From contig OW121853.1 in assembly GCA_933228895.1 (NCBI GenBank), positions 127,306,133 through 127,370,132 on the forward strand: DNA of 64,000 nucleotides, read 5' to 3'. Every line of letters starts with the position of its first letter. The first letter of the stretch is position 1. This DNA is from Platycnemis pennipes. Lineage: Eukaryota; Arthropoda; Insecta; Odonata; Platycnemididae. Both the position numbers and the translations under genes were made by a program. Under the pieces are notes generated by a model. The model was given only the letters and a program-made list of their open reading frames with translations, was not told where the DNA came from and ran no database searches. Shown here piece after piece: positions 22,766-33,258 of the stretch.

Positions 22766-24139
22766 ATCACTGCTGCTTCCTCCGAAGTTTCTTTCTCTTT
22801 GTTCTCATATTTACTGTCATGGTGAACCCTTAATATTTAGTTTTTTCTCCTCCCAGCATACCTTCCACATTATGTCTTGCACCTCAACGTCAAAAGCCCT
22901 TGTTGTCATGGTTTGTCATTTGGTAAGTAGCATGCATCCTTGAACATTATACTCAAAACAGAGACTTTTCTGTTCTTCTTCTCCCAACTTTGGTCGTCCG
23001 TCAACATTTCTTATTTGAGGAAACCTGGCTATCACAATTTTATTTTAAAATCGAAGTTTTTCGAGTTCTGCAGGATATTAATCAACTTTCCTATTCAGTT
23101 CACTTCACCAAGCAGAATGAGGCTTACTCACCACGTATGAAAATACATTTTACTCACTAGTCATGCAGGCTCATATGGAAAGCATTCAGCAAAGTAAGAC
23201 TCGCAGCACAACGCTGTGAAATGAATTTGAAATTCTTTAGAATTTCTTTCTACATTCTTCTCATTCTAAAGGATAATCAGATATACGTTGAGGCGTAACA
23301 GTTGCCCACATGCCGAGGAATGGCTGTGACCATGACAGGGAGAAAACCCTGTTTCGTAAATTGACTAGAAAAACTAAACGAATATAAGTAAATGTTTGAA
23401 ATTTATCGGACGTCATGACAAAAGTACGATTAGTATTACATAAAAATTTCAATTGATTTGTGCATTTTATGTTGTTATGGCAATCTCCAAAGTGACGCTG
23501 GCCTCTGCGACTCTAAGAAATGTGCTATTTTTCATCCTCACTGCGAAAATATGCCTCAACAGTAATTATTAAAAAAAAGTCTGGTACCTGCATTAAAAGA
23601 AAGCTAAATTATCTACCCGCTGATATGCTCTCTATGCATTTCGCTTCTTCCTTTTTTGGGATATCAAGCCTCAAAGTCGAGTCTATATATACTTTTTTGC
23701 GTGAACAGTTTATGCAAAACGTGCTATTTTGTCATATAGTCATCAGTAATTATTGAGTGCACCTCAACGCAAGGTATTGTACGTATTTTTTTGGGAGGCG
23801 TAATAATTGAAAATGAAACTTTTTTACAATAAATTAACGCCAGCAATGAACTAACTTGATGGCACGGGTATTGATCACCTGGGAGTTATGCAACCCGCGC
23901 ATAAGTTTTCAACATTACCCGAGAAGGCCTAACCTGTTCAGCAAGTTTTCCTCGTTACCATGTTCAGGATTTCGGGTCCCTATAAAAATTTGCTAACGAG
24001 AGACCACTGTATTTGGTTGTATCTGCAGGTTTAGAGTTTCCTGAGCAAATGTTTTCAGAAACTATAAGTACTATGGTCCAGATAGCGAACCCTCAGAAGA
24101 GCATGTTCAGCAGCCGTGTGTGAAACAATACTTGGTGAA
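22766..24139. other. Unassigned sequence
   Basis: AT-rich, with only short open frames (63-78 codons) lacking motifs. No repeat end recognised. Confidence 0.4.
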
Positions 24140-24490
24140 AACGCTAAGTCATTTGTTTAATGCAATATGCGAATCTATATCGATTTTTATCCCAAGAATC
24201 TCTGCTAATACAAAGCCATCACTGTTTTTTTTAAGAATAATGCCGCCATAAGGGAATGAACAAAGGGCAAATTGTTGGATTGGGCTTTTATGAATCCCGT
24301 TTCAGTCATTATTTCGATCAAGGGACGGCTAAACCCCTCAAAGCAATATGTTCGCTTCGTTTTCTTCGACTGTTTCCACCGCAATATGGAACCTATACCT
24401 TGCAGTGACGTCATAACGTGTTTCAGGTCACGTGACTATCGTCAATTTTTGGGATGTTATAATCGCATTTAATAATATTTGTAGTTGGCA
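24140..24490 (+). repeat. Dispersed palindrome-bearing repeat, family 3, copy 1 (partial)
   Basis: Matches the right-hand ~350 bp of the fuller copy at 32685-33255. Shared blocks are TTTGTTTAATGCAATA, TGATCAAG..ACGGCT, a CGCTTCG.TTTCTTC-type block, CCTATAC..TGCAGTGACGTCAT, GGTCACGTGACT and GCATTTAATAATATTTGT. It contains a CRE octamer (24406-24413) and a perfect CACGTG palindrome (about 24426-24435). The left part is missing. Confidence 0.7.
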
Positions 24491-24686
24491 TAGAAAATGT
24501 TGGCTTAGGTATTAAAATTGGTGAGAAAATATCCAATCAAGTTCATAATTAATATACAAAAACAGATTTCTTGCATGCTCCCCACTGTCATGCCATTGTC
24601 TCAAGAAATTGCCCATTATGTGGGTCTGTCTTCTCCTTCTGCGGATTCGGAGTGGTCTCTTGGAGGAAAAACTGCGACGCATCGCA

Positions 24687-24746
24687 GACGAATGCACCGT
24701 CGTGACGGTGCGTTCGTCTTTTGCCTTGGTTCGTCTTTTGCCTTGC
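24687..24746. repeat. 32-bp near-perfect hairpin plus 17-bp tandem pair
   Basis: GACGAATGCACCGTC (24687-24701) and GACGGTGCGTTCGTC (24704-24718) pair along 15 positions with one mismatch across a 2-nt spacer. The right arm runs into two copies of TTCGTCTTTTGCCTTG. (24713-24729 and 24730-24746). Function unknown; a strong cruciform or RNA hairpin is predicted. Confidence 0.75.
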
Positions 24747-25104
24747 TTCTGTTTCTACTTTTCGGTGAGATTGTACTTTGAAATCGTTTCTCCGTCGGGT
24801 GCCTGATCACAAAAATCTGCTCTGCCTGAATAGGAGGCATTAACAGTTTGGCAACATTAATTCAAATTCCCCTGGCGTCTTTCAATGTCGTAATTCATTC
24901 TATCATTGATTGTCATAAAACGGGGATGTTTGGGTGCAAGCTTCTAAGAGTCCTCATATATCCGTCACAGCAGGCTGTTTGAATTTATGCCCCGAATGCA
25001 GTTGGAAGTTGATCATTTGGAGCCTGCCAAGGTGTTCCCGCTGGCACGACGGTGTGCAATCGACGTATTCTAAATTCGTTCTTAACTTCAATGCTTGTTT
25101 TACA

Positions 25105-25213
25105 GTCATCACCATCATTATTGGTCAACAATCCTAGGATTAGTTTGACGCAGCTTTCCACTCAATTCTTCTATCGGCAAACCACTTCATTGTGACGTAA
25201 TCCTCCTCTTTTA
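25105..25213 (-). mobile_element. RTE-like LINE 3' end, short copy
   Basis: Minus strand: the 3' tail (plus-strand CATCACCATCATTATTGG), the CAATCCTAGGATTA palindrome variant (about 25128-25141) and ~70 bp of the coding end, truncated within the VKEKNYVTMK region at about 25213. AT-rich unassigned DNA follows to 25369. Confidence 0.8.
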
Positions 25214-25369
25214 TTTTTATTCATTTATTTATTTAATAATTTTTTAAGTTCACTCAGCATGAACACACAATAATAGGGTAAACTATTTTCATAATTTATC
25301 ATAATTACAATCATAATACAAAAAGATCTCAGTGCACTAATAGTGCAATTAATTACCAAAACAGTCATC

Positions 25370-25883
25370 TATCTACATCTACATCTACACGATACCCTGC
25401 AAGCCACCGCTAGGGTGTGTGGCAGGGGGTGAAGGTCACCAAGCATGCACTACTAACATGCAAGCAAGCAACTAAAGGGTCTCATGCAACTAGATTGTTA
25501 GTATCTATAGTATATGAGGGGTTAATACATGCATCATGCACTACAGAATACTCTAAAATATTTCCCTTACCTATCCCTTTCCTATGCTGCCTATTCTGTT
25601 CTCTTATAGTACGGGGGAAAAATGCCATTTTGAATCTATCTGTACGACAATCTATCTCTCTAATCTTATTTATCTGGTCGAATCTAGCATAATACGCTGA
25701 TGTTTTTAATATGTGCCTAACATCTTCAGTAAAGCTATCCGATTGAAATTTCTGCAATAGATTTAATCTGAACTTTAATCTACGCTCTGATAATGATTCC
25801 CACCCTAATTCTTGTATTAATTCTGATACACTACTCAACCTATCGTAACACCTTTTGACGAACCTAGCTGCTCTAGCAGTCAA
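25370..25883 (-). mobile_element. CR1/L2-like LINE, subfamily A, best-preserved C-terminus
   Basis: Minus strand. An uninterrupted frame over 25482-25883 (133 codons) reads AARFVKRCYDRLSSVSELIQ, LGWESLSERRLKFRLNLLQ, KFQSDSFTEDVRHIL, YYARFDQINKIREIDCRTDR and FKMAFFPRTIREQNRQHRK, then runs into 3' UTR sequence. The 3' stem-loop lies at about 25392-25430, with an ACATCTACATCTACA tail at about 25376. It lacks the upstream RT core, so it is a 5'-truncated, dead but relatively young copy. The plus-strand frame at 25417-25692 is the recurrent antisense frame. Confidence 0.88.
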
Positions 25884-26064
25884 GGCCGGCTGAATTTCAC
25901 ATACAAAATTCTGTACAAATTAATAGTGTTGCTAACATCGACAATTTTGTCCGCGAAACATGTCCTTCGATAAGTTTTTTATATTTAATTCACTTGAAGG
26001 TGTATTGAATGAGATACATATTCTATTAATAGGTGCATTCATTGCAAAATACATACAATTTTAC

Positions 26065-26215
26065 ATCCCTCACAGTTGTTCCATGTAACTCATTCGAGAC
26101 CTGCCTTTTCCAATCTTCCCGTTCACTTTTCCCTCGACGATTGTCTTCATCAGACCATCGTGTCTCAAGATATGGCCAATTAAGTTGTCCCTGCTTATTT
26201 TTGGAGTTGTTTTAC
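26065..26215 (-). mobile_element. RTE-like LINE internal fragment
   Basis: Minus-strand remnant of the GHILRHDGLMKTIVEG / GKIGKGR region (plus-strand CTGCCTTTTCCAATCTTCCC at about 26101). No 3' tail and no palindrome, so both ends are missing. Confidence 0.7.
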
Positions 26216-26384
26216 AGTAGGTACAGGAAATAAGAGGCCTTGTGAACTACACTAGAAACGTACACCCAATGTAACTGACAATAAGGTAATGTCTCTTGTA
26301 ATCTGTGTTAACGGCATAACTTCTTGAAGTCTAAACATGTAATTCTTAAGAGGAAGAAAAAGCAACATATTGGGCTGCAGGTTC

Positions 26385-26535
26385 AGGCTAAGGCTGCATA
26401 TGGAGCATAGCAGATATCAGTAAAAGTTGCCGAAGATGCGAAGATGCTGAAGATGATGTGAAACCACATCGAAACCCGGGTCGAGTTTAGAATAAATCTA
26501 GTGGTATCGGTAAAAGTTGTCTTTTCTTCCTATTA
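26385..26535 (+). mobile_element. Penelope-type terminal repeat with hammerhead-like motif
   Basis: CTGA (26447-26450), AGAT, a perfect 6-bp stem GATGTG / CACATC (26455-26460 and 26465-26470) with an AAAC loop, GAAAC (26471-26475) and CCGGGTC. The last could form a tiny ACC/GGU helix III with a UC cleavage dinucleotide. Direct repeats ATATCAGTAAAAGTTG (26414) and GTATCGGTAAAAGTTG (about 26506) flank it, as in tandem terminal repeats of Penelope-like elements. No coding remnant is attached. Confidence 0.6.
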
Positions 26536-26702
26536 TGATGGAATACCACCAAGTTAACCCTGAGAAAGTGATTGCTATTGAATTCTTATATGGATTTTTA
26601 TTATGTTGTATATATGTATATTAACGCAACTCGACCTTCAAATAACGCTGATAAATGGTGATAAAGGCAAAAATAGTCCTTTTCGCGATAGTTAATCCGA
26701 GA

Positions 26703-27000
26703 TACATCTACAGGACACCCTGCAAGCCACCGCGACGGTGTGTGGAAGGGGTTGAAGATCACCAAGCATGCACTACCGACATGCAAACAAGAAACTATAA
26801 GGTTTCGTGCCACTAGATTGTTAGTATCTACAGTATTTAAGGGATTAATACATGCATCATGCACTACAGACTACTCTAAAATATTTCACCTACCTATCCC
26901 TTTGCAATGCTGCCTATTCTGTTCTCTTACAGTACGGGGGAAAAATGCCATTTTGAATCTATCAGTACGACAATCATTCTCTCTAATCTTGTTATCTCAC
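26703..27000 (-). mobile_element. CR1/L2-like LINE, subfamily A, short copy
   Basis: Minus-strand copy with the 3' stem-loop (about 26718-26757), 3' UTR and the last ~20 codons (DRFKMAFFP region). It is truncated at about 26997 within the KIREI segment. The plus-strand antisense frame at 26740-27003 is open. Confidence 0.85.
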
Positions 27001-27154
27001 TAAAATATCAACGGTTCTTAAAGTTAATGGCCTTTTTTCACCTCTCAACTAGTGACTTTCTTAAATAAATAGAAATACATATTTTAAATGACGATGATTT
27101 TTAGTGTAAATTTTATTGTGTTTCGTGTTCTGCCGACGGAGGAGTGCAAAAATC

Positions 27155-27855
27155 TGTGCCTCATCATCACCATTGGTCAACAATCCTAGGATTGGTTTGA
27201 CGCAGCTTTCCATTCTATTCTTCTGTCGGCCAGCATTTTCATTGTGACGTAATTCTTCTCTTTTACATTCGTCACAACCTGTTCCTTGTATCTCATACGA
27301 GGCCTGCCTTTTCCAAACTTCCCGTTCAGTTTTCCCTCGACGATTGTCTTCATCAGGCCATCGTGTCTCAAGATATGGCCGATGAAGTTATCCCTTCTTC
27401 TTTTTAGAGCTATCAGAAGTCTTCTCTTTTCTCCTACTCTTCTTAGCACTTCCTCGTTACTTACTCGGACGATCCATTTAATCTTCTTCATTCTCCTGTA
27501 GCACCGCATTTCGAATGCATCCACCCTTTTCTTCTCCACTGCTGTCATCGTCCATGTCTCACTGCCGTAAAGAAACAACTCCAGATGTACGTCCTGATGA
27601 ATGGTTTCCTTACTTCTCCGCTTGTATTTCCAGATGTAAGTAGATTCTTCTTTTGTTATAATGCCCGCTTCGCCTGAGCTTTTCTACTCACTATTCCTTT
27701 CTCGCTTCGTCGTTGGTTTCTCGGTTTTCTCGGTAACAGAACTCTTTCACCTCATCAAGGTTTTGTTTTCCTCGTTTGACATTGGTTTTGGCCTCTTCTT
27801 CCTAGCTGCACACTAATATCTTAGTCTTGTTCTTATTTTTCACCACATTTCGAAT
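27155..27855 (-). mobile_element. RTE-like LINE, best-preserved C-terminus
   Basis: Minus strand. An open frame over 27186-27578 (130 codons) reads FLYGSETWTMTAVEKKRVDA, FEMRCYRRMKKIKWIVRVSN, EEVLRRVGEKRRLL, KRRRDNFIGHILRHDGLMK, GKFGKGRPRMRYKEQV and MLADRRIEWKAA. These are conserved C-terminal blocks of RTE-type endonuclease-reverse transcriptases. The palindrome CAATCCTAGGATTG lies at 27180-27193. Upstream sequence to about 27855 continues the family with frameshifts. Endonuclease and RT catalytic domains are absent. Confidence 0.88.
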
Positions 27856-28967
27856 GCTCTTACCCTTTTTTTTCTGATGCCTATGTGTCTGTGAACCGAA
27901 ATTTTGCTATTATTTGCCATCTTCAGTTAAATGAGGTTCTAGCAGGCCTCACCATTGCTTTCCCGTGCCAGTAGCGGCCATGGAAATGGGCCGAGTATCA
28001 TCTTGCTTATCGATTGTGAGTTACACCTGTCACTGCCTGCCACAATAAGCGGCCAGGGAAGGGAGGGAGGGCAAAGATGGCGCCTCGAGTGGAAGGGATT
28101 AAAGGCGAGGGGGGGGTGTCTGGCGCCGGAAAAGAACCCCCGGACCTAAAAAGGCCCCTAACGAATCACGTGACCCTTCCCTCCCCCTTGTTGAGCTCGA
28201 GGGCGCACTAGGGGCGGTCAGGGTCGCCGCGGAGCAGGGATCGTTCGGTCATCGTGGCAGGGAACATTCGAAATTGGACCGATGCCCTAGGGAACGAGGT
28301 CACACTCTCTCGGGCATCTCCATGGCGTCCGTCGCGTAGACACTGAAAGCGGGCTACGTTCCCGATCTGTGCAAATGAGCTGTTTTGTTAGACCAATGCG
28401 ATCAGTGAAGTAACCATGCGATTTGACCACGCAAAACAATCAATTTTATCCATACTAGTATAAAAAAAGCGCTTCGCCGCTATCTCACTGCTATTTTCTT
28501 TGCTTAAAATCTTTCACTTTTAAAGACATCCAAAATAATGGTCTCCATTGAATCATTTGAGAATCTGCTCTTCAGTTTCCCAGTAAAGTAAAAGAAATGG
28601 AAACTAATAATTAGAAACGTTAGCCCTGCCCGAAACGTGTGCTTCTAGCGCTAAGGATACTACAATGCTTGCTTGCAAGTGGAGGGGGGTACCGTCGGAA
28701 ACACCCGAAATTTATCCGAACGCAAAGCACTCTGGGGGAAGCGTGCTACGAAGCCAAAGCACAGAAGCACGCTTCCATGTAGGATTCGAAGCATTGTTGG
28801 CGAAATAACAAAAGATGGCGGAGCCGTTGGCTACTTATAAATATGTGTAGTATCTATTTTTTTCTTAGTATATTACATTTGCATAATTATTAATATACAT
28901 ATCAATGATAAGATTAATATACATATAATCTGTTTTTTTCTTCCGATTTAAACATTTGATATATCCA
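27856..28967. other. Unassigned, with a GC-rich island and hairpin
   Basis: GC-rich block at about 27950-28400, then AT-rich DNA. An 11-bp perfect inverted repeat GGAAGCGTGCT / AGCACGCTTCC lies at 28737-28747 and 28766-28776. No gene recognised. Confidence 0.4.
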
Positions 28968-29745
28968 TCTACATCTACATAATTCCCTGCAAGCCACCAT
29001 AAAGGTGTGTGGCAGGGGGTGAACTCTCACCAAAAATGCACTACATATCATGCATAAAAAAGGGTTAGTACTTGTATAGGTACTGTTCAAAACTACGCTA
29101 TTTAAAAAAAGATAAAAATAGCAAAACATGCATGCAAAAACATGCCGTTAGTTGGGTTAGCTATAAGTCCATATACCAACATGCAGCTACCAATGCTATC
29201 TATTGCTACACTCGTATTGGATATATTTACCGTTATTCATATCCCTAATTGTACGAGGAAAAAAGGATATTTTGAATCTGTCAGCAATCAATTTATCTAA
29301 TTTTGTGATTATGGTCCAAGTCTACCATAGTCAGTTGGGGTTCGTAAATTATTTTTAACATCATCAGTGAAAATATGGTCTTGGAATTTATTTAGGAGAT
29401 TAAGTCAAAATTTCAACCTGCGATCTGACAATGATTCCCAATTTAATTCATTTAATAGACTGGTTACGCTAATAAGGTTATCGTATCGTCCCTTTACAAA
29501 TCTTGCCGATCTTCGCTGCACACGTTCAAGTTCGTTATTTAGACCGATTTCGTAGGGATCCCATACACTGGCAGCATATTCCAAATGGGGTATAACAAGG
29601 GAAAAGGAGCTATTTTTCTCGTACATGATCGTCACATTTACCCAGTACTCTTTTGACTAATCCCAGTCCACGATTCGCTTGACCCATTATTTCACGTGTG
29701 TGTTTACCCCAGGAAAGATCTTGTGTCAGGGTCCTGCCGTGGACG
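28968..29745 (-). mobile_element. CR1/L2-like LINE, subfamily B, long copy
   Basis: Minus strand from about 29745. Two overlapping frames read LTQDLSWGKHTREIMGQANR, GLGLVKRVLGKCDDHVREK (frame ending at 29610), then SFSLVIPHLEYAASVWDPYE, NELERVQRRSARFVKGRYDN and LLNELNWESLSDRRLKF (frame 29405-29635). These are the thumb and C-terminal region of a CR1/L2-type RT. The 3' UTR and stem-loop (about 28987-29025) and a CATCTACATCTACAT tail close it at about 28968. Frameshifted, not functional. Confidence 0.88.
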
Positions 29746-30479
29746 AGGCTATAAAGTTCTTCTTCTTCTCCTGCATTTGCTGTAGTGATCTCCTTTTCCT
29801 TGATCTGCGATTGTACAGGAACTGCGTCTCTTGCGAACAGTTGAGCCGCGTTCGGCCGTTGTCGTTGCGGATGGAGTTCGCGGGTGGCGCTGCCGGAGAA
29901 ACGCCCTCTCCCTCCCCCGTCGAGGACTGGAGTTGAAACTTTTTTAATGATGTGCGTCCCAGACTCCCTGGGCGCGCGTATGTTCATTCTTTCTCCATTC
30001 CGAGGACTGCGCGGCGCGCACATGCGCAGGGGGGGGGGGGGAGGAATGGGGGTTTTTGGCACCCCCCCGCCCCCCTCCGGCCCCCGAAAAGAAGGCCGCA
30101 GAGCCTCCGAATGCCTTCCCTCTCCCCCTTTAATTCCCACGGGATTTTTCGACCCCCGCACCCATTCCACCACAATGTAATCTGCTGACTCCATCCCTCG
30201 AGCCGCGCTGCTCGACGAATAATTAAAGAGACTCCTCCACTCTCGCCGTTTGTAATATTTATGCGAGCCAACCCTTTACGAAGGGAAACAAGGCAATAGT
30301 ACGTAGCTACACTTAGATAGAGTGGGTTGATGTTAGTTTTGAGATAAGGCCATTTGAGAAGCCCGTGAACGATACTTATTTTCTAATTACAGCGATGGAA
30401 TGACAAATTGTTTGCTTCGGTTGGACAGTAAGATATCGAGTTTCTTCCCATCAATGCATGTAGGCTTAAACAATGCTAA
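29746..30479. other. Unassigned, GC-rich island with a poly-G run
   Basis: Strongly GC-rich at about 29800-30260, with a run of about 12 G at 30030 and C-rich stretches. Overlapping open frames on both strands (85-194 codons) reflect composition; the longest minus frame continues into the LINE-B coding part and is otherwise meaningless. AT-rich unassigned DNA follows. Confidence 0.45.
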
Positions 30480-31022
30480 CCATGTTCGGCAAGATTTGTA
30501 AAGGGATGGTACGATAACTGAATTAGCGTAACCAGTCTATTAAATGAATTAAAATGGGAATCGTTGTCAGATCGCAGGTTGAAATTTAGACTTAATATCC
30601 TAAATAAATTCCAAGATAATATTTTCAGTCATGACGTTCAAAATATTTTGCGAACCCCAACTTACTATGGTAGACTGGATCATAATCACAAAATAGAGAA
30701 ATTGATTGCAGAGCGGACAGATTCAAAATGTTCTTTTTTCCTCGTACAATAAGGTATATGTATAGCGGTCAAAATGTCAAATACGAGTGATTGAATCCAT
30801 AGCATAGGTAGTTGCATGTTGGTGTAAGGACTTGAAGGTAACCCGACTAACAGCACGTTTTTGCATACGTAGTTTGCTATTTTTTCTTTTTAAATATTGC
30901 ATTTTAGGCTAATATATTAACACTAATCCTTTTAAATGCATGATATGTAGTGCCTGTTTGATGAGAATCCACCCCCTGCCACACACCTTTGAGGTGGCTT
31001 GCATGGTATTTTGTAGATGTAT
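30480..31022 (+). mobile_element. CR1/L2-like LINE, subfamily B copy
   Basis: Starts at the RQDL*RDGTITEL block, with a frame over 30564-30752 reading MSDRRLKFRLNILNKFQDNI, FSHDVQNILRTPTYYGRLDH, NHKIEKLIAERTDSKCSFF (frameshifted at the end). The 3' UTR, stem-loop CCCTGCCACACACC...GGTGGCTTGCATGG (about 30974-31007) and TTGTAGATGTA tail end it near 31022. Confidence 0.85.
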
Positions 31023-31659
31023 GTTGAAAAACGGTTCACGTACAATAACACTAGTTTTCGTTTCGCGTTAAATGTAACTCACTTAAAATTACACGTTGCG
31101 CCCTAAACCAAATCAGGACCAAATCTAAAGAACCAGAAAGTGACGGGAGTGAAAACAACTTGGAGGGCAGTCGAGCGGTCCAATAGGAAATGTGGGAAAG
31201 GGTTTGGCATGTTGGCGGAGGGCTTCTTCGAAGATGCGGAAGAGAAGGTGGAGAACACGCTCCAAGAAAGAAGCAAAAACGGGGGATATGTGGACGGGAG
31301 GGGTGAGTCTTGAGCAGATGAGATGGGGGTGGATGGGGGTGTCATGGTGCTAGGCAGGTAGGGTTGTAATTGATGATTGTAATCACTTATTGTATTTATA
31401 GCCTCACACAAATAGGAAAAAAAGTTCCTGACAACCTCGGAAGGAAAATATCTCAATTACTACAGGGACAAGTTTTGCTCAACTTGAATAGAAAAATAAT
31501 TACAACGCAATAGTTTAATGAGATTACTTGAGAAATAATGCTTTGTGCTGATGAATGTGTAGTGGACAGCTATTTTTGACTTTTAGCAGCTGTTATTACT
31601 ACTTTCGTACTACCATAGAGATGCACGATTCAGATACAGGTCCTAAAAGAGTCTACTTT
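31023..31659. other. Unassigned sequence
   Basis: No recognised gene or repeat. A minus frame of 117 codons at 31103-31456 is serine/proline-rich with no domain. Confidence 0.4.
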
Positions 31660-31960
31660 GACTTTCAGGCTTGTATTTCCAGTTGTCTGTAGATTTTTCT
31701 TATGGTGGCCCTCTTTTGTCCGGGCTATTCGCCTGACAGCTTCCTTCTTGCTTCGTTCATTGCATGCTATACGGCAATCCAGTTAACATGTATTTAGTGC
31801 TGCAATGCAAATCAATATTCTCGTCTAATGTTTAGCTATATTTTAAATCTTCTACTTCTTAATTTTCTAGTTTGGTATCGGTTATGACCTTTTCTCTTCT
31901 GCTGCAGTCTTTACCTTCGTTTTCGTCTTAATCAACATCAAGCGATGTCTCAGTGAGTGT
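31660..31960 (-). mobile_element. Diverged RTE-like LINE fragment
   Basis: Minus-strand similarity to the 27.6-27.85 kb part of the RTE copy: plus-strand CTTGTATTTCCAG, GTAGATTTTTCTTATGGTGG and TTCCTTCTTGCTTCGTTC in the same order. More diverged than the other copies, interrupted by unrelated AT-rich DNA, and without the 3' end. Confidence 0.5.
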
Positions 31961-32237
31961 TTCAATGCTTTTCATCACTACGACACTTCTTTTCAACTAA
32001 ACGGTGGCTTTTCTCAAGTATAGAGTGAGAGAATTGAATTCCATCAATAATGATCTGATTAGTGAAATGAATTATGTGTCTTTGGTTATACTCAGTACCT
32101 ACTGATAGTTGATACCTCTTGTGCATTATGGGGGAGCTATCATTCAGAATTTATGACAGAACTTGCAGCTTATGGGAGCATGTTAGATTCGCATTGAAGA
32201 TACACTTGCAACTGAATGGTTGAAACATGCTTCGCTC

Positions 32238-32395
32238 ACGGCATCTACATCTACGCGACGCCATGCGAACCACCGCGAGGGTGTGTGGCAGGGGGTGAAA
32301 AATCACCTTGAGTTAGTGCTAACATGCAACTTATTGTTAGAGGTACATGCTACTGAATTGTTGAGATATGATTTGTTGCAGCTTAGGAAACATGT
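32238..32395 (-). mobile_element. LINE-A 3' tail fragment
   Basis: Minus strand: tail repeat (plus-strand GCATCTACATCTACGCGACG at 32240), 3' stem-loop (about 32261-32299) and ~90 bp of a diverged 3' UTR (GTGCTAACATGCAAC). No coding part remains. Confidence 0.75.
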
Positions 32396-32684
32396 GGGCT
32401 AAATTATCTATGCATCTATGTAATAATAAATAATTATTATTGTTAAAGAAGGCATTTGTTTTACAATTACATCAGCCGGATTTTAAAGCAGGTTACAAAT
32501 GAGGGACATTTCAATACAATTAAGCTTTATATGCGGGACTTTCGTGATACCTTAAAATCACGTGCTAAAGGCAGGGAATAGTGAGGAGCGTGCAGTATTT
32601 TTTATAACACTTTTATAAGTTTATCAGCTAAAATAAGCTTAGCAAAATTTTTGCTGAAGAATTAAGTTGTGTTAAAAAGATTTA

Positions 32685-33258
32685 AAAAGTGTACCTTTTC
32701 GGCAGCTTAAAAACATGACGACAACGCATGACGTCACAGCACGGTATCATTATGAGGGTTATTTATTTGTTTAATGTAGATGTAAGCTGTTTAATGAACA
32801 CTTGGCCAAAACGTATATATTTACCTCATTTGTTTAATGCAATAAACGAATTTATTTCGATTTTATACTTGGGTAGTATGGATTGTAACGAGAAAATCGG
32901 CCCTAAATTGAATAATAACTGTATAGAAACCTGTTTGTTTTCACTCCAAGAATGATAAACTCTGTAATGATAAAGCAATCTCTGTTTTATTAAGCATGCC
33001 ACCATAAAACAAAGGCAAATTGTCGGATTCTAATTTTTCAAATCCATTTTCATTCAAATTTTTGATCAAGAAACGGCTGTAAACTTCAAAACGATAAACT
33101 CGCTTCGCTTTCTCTTAAAATAAACGCGTTTCCGTAGCAACAGATACCTACTGCCTATACCGTGCAGTGACATCATAGGCGTTTAAGGTCACGTGACTTT
33201 CGTCAATTTTAGGGAGCATTTCAATAGCATTTAATAATATTTGTGGTTGGAAAGAACA
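32685..33258 (+). repeat. Dispersed palindrome-bearing repeat, family 3, copy 2 (fullest)
   Basis: About 570 bp. The left end GTACCTTTTCGGCAGCTTAA and right end TTTAATAATATTTGTGGTTG delimit it by comparison with the copies at 24.1 and 40.6 kb. Inner sequences TGACGTCACAGCACGGTAT (32729) and ATACCGTGCAGTGACATCAT (about 33158) form imperfect subterminal inverted repeats. A perfect GTCACGTGAC lies at about 33190. No ORF above 75 codons. It behaves like a non-autonomous foldback or MITE family of unknown superfamily. Confidence 0.7.

Noticed and set aside
29610..30194. 194-codon minus-strand frame as a host gene
   Set aside because: Its C-terminal third is LINE-B reverse-transcriptase sequence and the rest is low-complexity GC-island translation joined by chance.
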